NCBI GenBank assembly: GCA_029550965.1
Contig: JAKPGJ010000003.1
Coordinates: forward strand, 1 to 64,000
Source of the DNA: Bacillota bacterium
GTDB lineage: Bacteria; Bacillota; Clostridia; Oscillospirales; CAG-382
Reading direction: 5' to 3'
DNA length: 64,000 nt
Below the pieces are notes generated by a model, which was not told the DNA's origin, searched no databases, and saw only the letters and a list, made by a program, of their open reading frames with translations. Positions within the stretch are counted from its first letter, which is position 1, and each line of letters opens with the position of its first letter. This document shows, in pieces, positions 41,201 through 48,911 of the stretch. A program made the translations under genes and the position numbers.

Positions 41201-41842
41201 ATCTGGATCTTCGGCGGCGACGGCTGGGCTTACGATATTGGATTCGGCGGACTCGACCATGTTATCGCAACCGGCGAGGACGTAAACATCTTCGTATTCG
41301 ATACCGAGGTTTACTCCAACACCGGCGGACAGGCGTCGAAGGCAACCCCGACCGGCTCCGTTGCGCAGTTCGCAGCGAGCGGCAAGGTTCAGACGAAGAA
41401 AGACCTCGCCGCGATCGCGATGTCCTACGGCTATGTTTACGTCGCGCAGGTCGCCATGGGCGCCGATTACAACCAGTGCCTGAAAGCGCTCATTGAAGCG
41501 GAGAATTACAAGGGTCCGTCGCTTGTCATCGGCTATGCTCCGTGTATCAACCACGGCATCAAGAAAGGACTTGGCACGAGCATGCTCGAGTCCAAAGCTG
41601 CGGTTGCGGCCGGATACTGGAACAACTTCCGCTACAATCCGACGCTTGCAGAGCAGGGCAAGAACCCGTTCATTCTGGACAGCAAAGAGCCTACCGTCTC
41701 TTATCAGGACTTCATCAAGTCCGAGACAAGATACAGCGCTCTTACCATCTCGTTCCCCGAGAAGGCAGCCGCGCTCTTTGACGCAGCTGAGAAACACGCG
41801 AAAAAAAGGTACGAGAGACTTAAAAAACTTGCCGAGCAATAA
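38285..41842 (+). CDS. nifJ: Pyruvate:ferredoxin (flavodoxin) oxidoreductase
   Basis: This 1185-residue single-chain PFOR splits pyruvate with CoA to acetyl-CoA and CO2 and reduces ferredoxin, the main energy step in anaerobes. The order is as expected: domain I with [11 protein letters not shown]; the gamma-type domain; two [4Fe-4S] sites in the ferredoxin domain ([13 protein letters not shown] and [13 protein letters not shown]); then the TPP domain with [28 protein letters not shown] and [16 protein letters not shown]. The last iron-sulfur centre uses the CxxC of CAGC and a later Cys (GYAPCINHG). The full length is present. Strong codon bias suits high expression. It is a single-gene unit. 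Confidence 0.98.
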   Translation: [1185 protein letters not shown]

Positions 41843-41900
41843 AGCAGGCTTTTCGCTCAACTCAGCGCGCTATATCATATAAAATAACGATCCGTTACGG

Positions 41901-41956
41901 AACAGCGCATAAATTCATAGAGGGCAGACCCGCTCTTTTATGAATTTATCGCTGTT
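41901..41956. repeat. Large inverted repeat after nifJ
   Basis: aacagcg-c-ataaattcata and tatgaatttat-cgctgtt form an 18-bp stem with one bulged base, and gag/ctc pairs inside the loop. No T-run follows on either strand, so it is not a classic terminator. It may stabilise the abundant nifJ mRNA. Confidence 0.6.
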
Positions 41957-42053
41957 TCCGGACGCGTTTTTTGGCATGCTTTTCGGTTTTCAGAAATGAC
42001 GAAGTTGAAGGGAAATGAAGTTTTCGGCTTAATGCCGGGGAAAGGAACAGGCA

Positions 42054-43013
42054 ATGGCTAAAAACAACATGGAAAACGGCTATAAATATATGTATTTCAT
42101 AACAGCCGCTGTATGTATTATCATTGCTGCGGTGATTGCTGTTGTGCTGGTATTTAGCGACCTTCATGCGGATGAAGGCGAAAAGTCTGTAAACTTTTCC
42201 GATAGCATTACCGATGTTTCAAGCGACACCTCATCCCGGGCAAGTGCGGTGAACAACGTCGTTTCGGTGGACGTATCCGATTATGTAGAGCAGACGGTTC
42301 AGAACGATACGCTGGCGGAGGGCATTCTGGCTGTTATCTCGACAACCGCTCCGCAGAAACAGAACCTGGACCTAACGGATATTTACAGCCACAAAGTAAA
42401 AGCGTACGGGCTTTCGTCCGTCGACCTGTACCTGAACGCCGAGGCGATCGACGCGCTCAACCGCATGATGCAGGCGTTTCGGGACGAACAGGGATTGACC
42501 AACGTCATCGTGAATTACGCGTACACCGATCTCGAACAGATTAAATCCCGCAAGACGATTGCTTCTTTACTGGACCTTGCTTCCGGAAGGTCGGTTCGGC
42601 TGATCGTTTATCCGCCGGAAGAAGGCACGATGGGAACCGGAAAGCACGCATGGTTTGCCGAAAACTGCCATAAGTACGGATTTATCCTCAGATACCCCGC
42701 CGACAAAGACGAAAAGACCGGCGTCGAAGCCAACGCGACGGTTTTTCGCTATGTCGGAACGGTGCACGCGGGGTATATGAAACAGAACAATCTCTGCCTT
42801 GAGGAATATATCGAGCTTCTGAAAAACTATACCTATCAGAATCCGCTGATATATACCGAAAAGGATACGGGAATTCAGTACAGCATATATTATCAAAAAG
42901 CCGATGTCGGAGATACTACGAAGATATTTGTGCCGCAGGACAGAAGCTACGACGTTTCCGGAAACGGTTTCGACGGCTTTATCGTCACGGTCGCAAATGT
43001 CATTTCAAAATAG
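42054..43013 (+). CDS. VanY-fold membrane-anchored protein lacking the catalytic residues
   Basis: The 319-residue product has one N-terminal membrane anchor (YMYFITAAVCIIIAAVIAVVLVF), a Ser/Asp-rich linker and a domain that matches D,D-carboxypeptidase VanY/LdcB: HAWFAENCHKYGFILRYPAD, then FRYVG and the end-helix LCLEEYIELL. In active enzymes zinc is held by 'SxHxxGxAxD' and 'ExWH' just before FRYVG. Here the first motif is replaced by SGRSVRLIVYPPEEG and the second by EANATV, so all ligands appear lost. It is likely a cell-wall-binding pseudoenzyme. An extra ~50-residue beta region ends the protein. A GGGGAAAGGA site precedes the ATG. Confidence 0.75.
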   Translation: MAKNNMENGYKYMYFITAAVCIIIAAVIAVVLVFSDLHADEGEKSVNFSDSITDVSSDTSSRASAVNNVVSVDVSDYVEQTVQNDTLAEGILAVISTTAPQKQNLDLTDIYSHKVKAYGLSSVDLYLNAEAIDALNRMMQAFRDEQGLTNVIVNYAYTDLEQIKSRKTIASLLDLASGRSVRLIVYPPEEGTMGTGKHAWFAENCHKYGFILRYPADKDEKTGVEANATVFRYVGTVHAGYMKQNNLCLEEYIELLKNYTYQNPLIYTEKDTGIQYSIYYQKADVGDTTKIFVPQDRSYDVSGNGFDGFIVTVANVISK

Positions 43014-43016
43014 TAT

Positions 43017-43041
43017 AGCCGGTTTTTCACCGGCTTTTTTT
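43017..43041 (+). terminator. Rho-independent terminator after the VanY-like gene
   Basis: agccgg-tttttca-ccggct followed by TTTTTTT, directly at the stop codon. Confidence 0.85.
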
Positions 43042-43042
43042 A

Positions 43043-43679
43043 TGACTGTCGGGCGGTTTGACGTATTTCTTGCCGAAAAAGCGCGCTGTTTTAGCCATAT
43101 TGTCAGCATTTGCCGAATCAGAGCGAAGAACGAAAAGAACGAATGTTTTGTAGAAATATACATAGTATAAAAATTAGACAGATAAAATTGTGAAATATGC
43201 ACAAACCAAATGTATATTTTTTAACAAAATGTTATTATTTTACTGTATAAAATGTATAAACGTAAAAAGGCGTAAATTTATTCGTTTTTAAAAGTGTGAA
43301 TAAAAATATCATTTTCGTCCGTACAAGAAGGGAATTTAACATAATAAGCCCTATATTTTACGAGGTTTTTTGGTTTTTTTCTTTCGGCGGAATTGATACT
43401 ATTCGCGGGCTGAAATTTTAATTGTAAGTTTTTATTTGTCAAATATAACATATCGTTTGGGCGCCGCAATTGTTAAAAATCCTTTAAGGATGGCTTTTTT
43501 ATGTATACATAGGTAAAAAATTACTAAAAAAAACCAACCGGATATATGCACACTTGACAATTTGACAATCGAATGTTAGTATACATTATATTAAATGACA
43601 CACAATGCTGTCTTTCTGCCTGTAAGAGCGGTATTGTGAAATAATACCTTTACAGCGATTTTCACGGGAGGAAAAACGA
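43043..43679 (+). promoter_or_regulatory. 640-bp AT-rich region with the promoter of the large transport operon
   Basis: Two TTGACA boxes (43554-43559 and 43562-43567) are 8 bp apart. The first has TAGTAT at 17 bp (43577) and the second CATTAT at 16 bp (43584), so two overlapping promoters are likely. Upstream lies a hairpin atcctttaaggat followed by GGCTTTTTT (43479-43500). The leader of about 90 nt contains ggtatt...aatacc and ends in ACGGGAGG. The minus-strand frame 43278-43469 is AT-rich and without a ribosome site, and I do not count it as a gene. Confidence 0.55.
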
Positions 43680-46600
43680 ATGACCAAAATCAGAAAAATT
43701 ACGGCACGACTGGTTACCTGTCTGCTCGCGTTGATTTTGTGCGCGGGCGGTTTGGCCGGTGAACTGGGAATGCTTACCGCTTCTGCCAAAGTTGAAAGCG
43801 TCGGCGGTTCAAAGTCTTTGGTTCGCACATCGTTGGATGAAATTAAAAACATTCTCACCGACGTAGCGTATAGCGATTATCTGAAGAAGTATCCCGACGT
43901 TAAGGATGCTACCACAGATATAGACATAGATATCACCGACTACATAGTAAAAGACGAGTCTTCGTCGAACAGCGAAGACGACAGCGAACAGGAAACCGTT
44001 GTCAATCTGATCAAAGGTTTTGGCGGCGCGGAAGGCGACGTTATTTTAATCGGCGATAACGGCAGCGTCAGCTGGAAAGTGAATGTCGGCGAAGAAGCTT
44101 TTTATAATATAGAAATCGAATACTATACGGGCAATATTCAGATAAAAGACGCTGACGGAAACATTGTTTCCGAGGGCAGATCAAGCTCGATCGAGCGTAT
44201 GATTCTGATTGATAACAAGGTACCTTTCAAGGAAGCCCGTTCTATCGTCATGCCCAGAATGTGGGTCGACGAATACACGGTTAAGGACAGCAACGGAAAC
44301 GTGAAGAAGATCCGCTCCAACTCGCAGGAGTTTTTGGATTTCGTGCTGAAATACGAAAACAACCAGAAAGACAGCGATCGTCTTTTCCAGAAGGACAACA
44401 ACGGCAACGAGCTGAAGCCGGACAAGGTGCTTTTGGAGGAGTGGAACACTTATGTTATGCACGATTCCTCCGGCTATTATAACGATCCGCTCAAGTTCTA
44501 CTTCAGCGAGGGCGAGCATCTCCTGACCCTTCAGACGGTTAAAGAGCCGATTGCGATCAAGCGTATTAAACTTAAGAAAGTCGAAACTGCTCCCGATTAC
44601 GAAAATTACTTAAAAGCACATGCCGATAAAAAGGATTACACCGGAGACAAGAAGGTTATGATACAGGCAGAGTATCCTACGATCGTCTCCGAAAGAACCA
44701 TTTACCAGTTAAACGACAGAACTTCCACGATTACCATTCCGCAGGACCCTGCGTTGGTCCGCACCAACGAGATCGGCGGAGACAAGTGGCAGTATGTCGG
44801 TCAGTGGATCGAATACAAAGTAGATATTCCCGAAGATGGTTTCTATTATATTATTCCGAGATCCAAGCAGGACATTTTGTCCGGTATTTACGTCTCAAGA
44901 AGAATCTATATCAACGGCGAACTTCCTTTCAAGGAAGCTTCCTATCTGCGCTTTAATTTCACGGACAAGTGGCAGACCAATCCTCTAAACGACGGAAAGA
45001 CGAACTTTAAGTTCTATCTGAAAAAAGGAATCAACACTATCCGGTTTGAGGTTGCGCTCGGAGAAATGGCCGAGGTGCTCAGCACCGTTAACGCGAGCGT
45101 TCTTGAGATCAACAAGCATTACCGTAAAATACTGATGATTACCGGTCCTACGCCGGATACAGCGCGCGACTACAGATTTGAAAGACTGATTCCGGATACC
45201 ATTAAGGGATTAAAGGAACAGGCAAAGATTCTCACGGAAGTCAGCCAGAGACTTGCTGAAATCACCGGAAAGAAAGGCGAGCACTCGGCGGTTCTCGACA
45301 AGGTCGCGGTTTATCTGGAAAGAATGGGTACGTATCCGACAACCATTGCCGGCAGTATGTCCACCCTGAAGGACTACATGGGCAGCTTGGGCACATGGCT
45401 TACGGATACGCAGAACCAGCCTTTGTACTTTGACTATATCTGCATTCAGTCGGTCGAAGCCGATCCTCCCAAAGCCGAACCCGGCTTCTTCGAGGCGTTC
45501 TGGGGCGAAATCCAGAAGTTCCTGAAGTCGTTTGTATCCGATTACAACTCCATCGGTTCGACCGTTGACCAGAGCATTACGCAGGAATTGCAGAAAACCG
45601 AAATAGAAGTTTGGACAACGACATCCCGCGAGCAGGCGCAGATTATCCGTTCGCTGGTTGACGATGACTTTACGGCAAAATACGGCATACCGGTTAAGGT
45701 GAAGCTGGTTGTCGCAGGCACGCTTCTGCCCGCAACGCTGGCCGGCACCGGACCGGACATCTCGATGGGCAACGCGCAGAGCGAAACGATTAACTACGCG
45801 ATTCGCTCGGCTGTCAAGTCGCTGAATACAAAAACCGGCGATACGAAGATCGGCTATAACTTCAACGATCTGTCTCAGTGGGCGGATCATCCCGTATACG
45901 GAAAGATTCTGGACAAGATTGAGACCTTCGACGAGGTTAAAAAGCGTTTTGCGCCGACCGCGATGGTTCCTTTGACGCTCTACGGCGAGTCTTACGGACT
46001 GCCGGAGAACATGAGCTTCCCGATGCTGTTCTACAGAAAGGATATCTTCGCGGAACTCGGAATCAGCGTTCCGAACACCTGGGACGATTTCTACGATATT
46101 ATATATACGCTTCAGTCCAAGCAGCTTGATTTAGGTTTCCCGAACGGCACAGGCGGCTCCTTTATCTGGATGTATCAGCAGGGAGACGACCTCTACGACA
46201 TGGGCAACTATGACTACTACATGGATCTGCTCCATAAGAACGGATACACGGAAGAAAAGCTCGCGGAAATGGGCTGGACCTATATTGACGACGAGGGCAA
46301 CCTCAGACCGAAGACCGACGGCATGACGATCAACCTGGATTCGGATATCGCGCTCTCTACTTTTAAGGAAGTGTGCGAGCTGTTCACGTCGTACAGCTTC
46401 CCGGTAGCTTATGACTTTGCGAACCGCTTCCGTCGGGGCATTATGCCGATCGCGGTTCAGGATTATACCGCTTACAACCAGCTGATCGTATTTGCGCCCG
46501 AGATCAAAGGTTTGTGGGAGTTTACACCGCTGCCCGGAACCTTGAAGGATGACGGCACGATCGACAACACGACCATCGGCGCTGTTTCCTCTATCAATAT

Positions 46601-47018
46601 GATGAAATCGGTAAACGACGACAACGCGCTCGCTGCATGGACATTTATGCAGTGGTGGACCAGCGCGGAAATTCAGAGCGCGTTCGGTAATGAAATGATC
46701 GCGCTGCTCGGACCTTCCGCTAAGCAGAATACCGCGAACATTGAAGCGCTTTCCAACATGTCCTGGTCGAAAGACGAGTACGACAACCTTTTGGCGCAGT
46801 TCAACGCGGTTGAGTGTTTCCCTGAGTTCCCGGGCAGCTATATCATCGGACGTTATACGAACTTCGCGTTCCTTGACGTTGTCAACAAGGGCGCGGAGCC
46901 GATCGAAGAGCTTCGCTCTTATATCCGGGATATCAACAACGAGCTTTCAAGAAAGCGTCAGGAGTTCAACCTGCCGACTGCGGAATTCTTTAGAGACTTG
47001 ATAAACAAGAGTGAATAA
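43680..47018 (+). CDS. Giant extracellular solute-binding protein with N-terminal CBM-like domains
   Basis: The 1112-residue product has a Sec signal peptide (LVTCLLALILCAGGLAG, cleavage likely after ASA near residue 36). Two similar beta-rich domains follow at about 100-300 and 320-480. Both contain the pairs 'I(L)IDN-KVPFKEARSI' and 'INGELPFKEASYL', which mark them as copies. A helical linker (about 500-630) leads to a family-1 sugar-binding protein domain from about residue 640 (IEVWTTTSREQAQIIRSLVD ... GTGPDISMGNAQ ... WDDFYDIIYTLQ ... AAWTFMQWWTS). MalE-like proteins are normally ~420 residues, so this one is more than twice as long. It should catch an oligosaccharide for the permeases that follow. 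No lipobox is evident, so anchoring is unclear. Confidence 0.85.
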   Translation: MTKIRKITARLVTCLLALILCAGGLAGELGMLTASAKVESVGGSKSLVRTSLDEIKNILTDVAYSDYLKKYPDVKDATTDIDIDITDYIVKDESSSNSEDDSEQETVVNLIKGFGGAEGDVILIGDNGSVSWKVNVGEEAFYNIEIEYYTGNIQIKDADGNIVSEGRSSSIERMILIDNKVPFKEARSIVMPRMWVDEYTVKDSNGNVKKIRSNSQEFLDFVLKYENNQKDSDRLFQKDNNGNELKPDKVLLEEWNTYVMHDSSGYYNDPLKFYFSEGEHLLTLQTVKEPIAIKRIKLKKVETAPDYENYLKAHADKKDYTGDKKVMIQAEYPTIVSERTIYQLNDRTSTITIPQDPALVRTNEIGGDKWQYVGQWIEYKVDIPEDGFYYIIPRSKQDILSGIYVSRRIYINGELPFKEASYLRFNFTDKWQTNPLNDGKTNFKFYLKKGINTIRFEVALGEMAEVLSTVNASVLEINKHYRKILMITGPTPDTARDYRFERLIPDTIKGLKEQAKILTEVSQRLAEITGKKGEHSAVLDKVAVYLERMGTYPTTIAGSMSTLKDYMGSLGTWLTDTQNQPLYFDYICIQSVEADPPKAEPGFFEAFWGEIQKFLKSFVSDYNSIGSTVDQSITQELQKTEIEVWTTTSREQAQIIRSLVDDDFTAKYGIPVKVKLVVAGTLLPATLAGTGPDISMGNAQSETINYAIRSAVKSLNTKTGDTKIGYNFNDLSQWADHPVYGKILDKIETFDEVKKRFAPTAMVPLTLYGESYGLPENMSFPMLFYRKDIFAELGISVPNTWDDFYDIIYTLQSKQLDLGFPNGTGGSFIWMYQQGDDLYDMGNYDYYMDLLHKNGYTEEKLAEMGWTYIDDEGNLRPKTDGMTINLDSDIALSTFKEVCELFTSYSFPVAYDFANRFRRGIMPIAVQDYTAYNQLIVFAPEIKGLWEFTPLPGTLKDDGTIDNTTIGAVSSINMMKSVNDDNALAAWTFMQWWTSAEIQSAFGNEMIALLGPSAKQNTANIEALSNMSWSKDEYDNLLAQFNAVECFPEFPGSYIIGRYTNFAFLDVVNKGAEPIEELRSYIRDINNELSRKRQEFNLPTAEFFRDLINKSE

Positions 47019-47035
47019 CAGGGGGGGAAAGCAAC

Positions 47036-47971
47036 ATGCCAAGAGAAAAAGCTGTAATAAGAAGCGACATCTCTAAATTCAGATGGACACTTCTGCAAAT
47101 GAAGAAAAACTGGGTTGGATACGCAATGGTTTTGCCTTTCTTCATCCTGTTTTTCATGTTCACTGTCATCCCGGTTGTTTTGTCTGTTGTATTAAGCTTT
47201 ACAACCTTCAATATGCTGGAGTGGCCAAAATGGGTCGGAATGGACAACTACATTCGGTTGTTCCTTGATGACGACATCTTTCTCACCGCAATCAAGAACA
47301 CAATGCTTTTTGCGGTTATTACCGGTCCGTGTTCGTATTTGCTCTGCTTGTTTTTCGCATGGTTTATTAACGAGCTGAGACCGAAAATACGTTCCTTTGT
47401 AACGGTTCTGTTCTACGCGCCGTCGATCTCGGGAAACGTATATATTATCTTTAAAACACTCTTTAGCTCTGACCAGTACGGTATCGTAAACGCGTACGCG
47501 ATGAAGCTGAACCTGATTCAGAAACCGATATTGTGGTTCCAGGACGAGAATTACATCTTCGGACTGGTCGTACTGGTTGCGCTTTGGACTTCGCTCGGCA
47601 CGTCGTTCCTTACCATGATTGCCGGTTTCCAGGTCGTAAATCAGGAGTTGTACGAAGCAGGCGCTGTTGACGGCGTAAAGAACCGCTGGCAGGAGCTGTG
47701 GTTTATTACGCTTCCTTCCATGAAGCCGCAGCTGATGCTGGGCGCGATTCTCTCGATTACAAGCTCGTTCGGCTTCGGACAGATCATTACGGACCTTGTC
47801 GGATTCCCCAGCCCGAACTATGTTGTGCATACCATCATGCATCACTTGGGCGATTACGGCGGCATGCGTTTTGAAATGGGCTACGCTTCCGCAATAGCGA
47901 CTTTGCTCTTCTTCATGATGGTCGGAGCAAACCTGCTTGTAACCAAGATGCTCAGAAAGGTAGGTACATAA
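47036..47971 (+). CDS. Sugar ABC transporter permease, MalF-type (pair 1)
   Basis: The 311-residue protein has six membrane helices and the EAA loop EAGAVDGVKNRWQELWFITL plus P, which contacts the ATPase. It belongs to the CUT1 permeases and starts the pair completed by the next gene (1-bp gap). The nearest binding protein is the giant one 17 bp upstream. No ATPase gene is in the window; CUT1 systems in Firmicutes often share a distant MsmX/MsmK. Confidence 0.92.
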   Translation: MPREKAVIRSDISKFRWTLLQMKKNWVGYAMVLPFFILFFMFTVIPVVLSVVLSFTTFNMLEWPKWVGMDNYIRLFLDDDIFLTAIKNTMLFAVITGPCSYLLCLFFAWFINELRPKIRSFVTVLFYAPSISGNVYIIFKTLFSSDQYGIVNAYAMKLNLIQKPILWFQDENYIFGLVVLVALWTSLGTSFLTMIAGFQVVNQELYEAGAVDGVKNRWQELWFITLPSMKPQLMLGAILSITSSFGFGQIITDLVGFPSPNYVVHTIMHHLGDYGGMRFEMGYASAIATLLFFMMVGANLLVTKMLRKVGT

Positions 47972-47972
47972 T

Positions 47973-48893
47973 ATGGTTGCGGATCTCAAGCAAAAATACA
48001 TTGCCTACAGAAATAAAAGAATTATTCAAAAAGGCCCTTCCTCCTTTAAAAGGTCCATCAACCGTTCAAAGGGCGGAGACGCTGCCATATTCATTCTGCT
48101 CGGCATCGTAGCGGTAATCATGGTATTGCCCATGGTTTACGCAATCGTTCAGGCGTTAAAGCCGTTGGACGAGTTGTGGGTGTTCCCGCCGAGATTCTAC
48201 GTAGTCAATCCTACGCTAAAGAACTTTTCGGACCTGTTCAGGCTGATGGGCAACTCGTGGGTGCCTTTCTCAAGGTACATCTTTAACACAGTCTTTATTT
48301 CAATCGCCGGCACCGCAGGAAACGTTCTTCTTTCTTCCTACGCGGCTTACGCGATTTCCAAGATTCATTTTCCCGGAAGAAAGTTCCTGTTCAGCGTTAT
48401 CGTATATTCGCTTATGTTTAACGCAACCGTAACCGGAATTACAAACTTCCTGCTTATGACCTACCTTGGATGGGTTGACACCTATCTCGCAGTCATTGTT
48501 CCTGCCTGCTGCACGACATTCGGTCTTTACCTGATGAAACAGTTTATGGAAACCAGCGTAAACGACTCCGTGCTTGAAAGCGCAAGAATCGAAGGCGCAA
48601 GCGAGAACAGGATTTTCTGGACGATTGCAATGCCGATGGTTAAGCCCGCCTGGGTCACACTGATTATATTCGCGTTCAAGGATTTGTGGAATACCGGTCA
48701 GAATATGTACATTTACAGCGAGCAGCTGAAAACCTTCAACTACGCGATCAGCCAGATCGTCACTTCCGGTATCGCCCGTTCCGGTGTCGGTGCTGCCGCT
48801 ACGGTTGTCACGATGATCGTACCGATTACGGTATTTATCATTTCGCAAAGCAACGTCATTCAGACGATGTCCACTTCGGGTATGAAGGATTAA
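47973..48893 (+). CDS. Carbohydrate ABC transporter permease, MalG-type (pair 1)
   Basis: The 306-residue protein has six membrane helices and the EAA loop ESARIEGASENRIFWTIAMP. The start is at most one base past the previous stop, so translation is coupled. It is the MalG-like partner of 47036-47971. Confidence 0.92.
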   Translation: MVADLKQKYIAYRNKRIIQKGPSSFKRSINRSKGGDAAIFILLGIVAVIMVLPMVYAIVQALKPLDELWVFPPRFYVVNPTLKNFSDLFRLMGNSWVPFSRYIFNTVFISIAGTAGNVLLSSYAAYAISKIHFPGRKFLFSVIVYSLMFNATVTGITNFLLMTYLGWVDTYLAVIVPACCTTFGLYLMKQFMETSVNDSVLESARIEGASENRIFWTIAMPMVKPAWVTLIIFAFKDLWNTGQNMYIYSEQLKTFNYAISQIVTSGIARSGVGAAATVVTMIVPITVFIISQSNVIQTMSTSGMKD

Positions 48894-48911
48894 AGAAAGG
48901 AGTATAGGGTT

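Noticed and set aside
43278-43469. 63-codon minus ORF in the AT-rich upstream region
   Set aside because: No ribosome site, ends in low-complexity sequence, and lies in the regulatory region of the transport operon.
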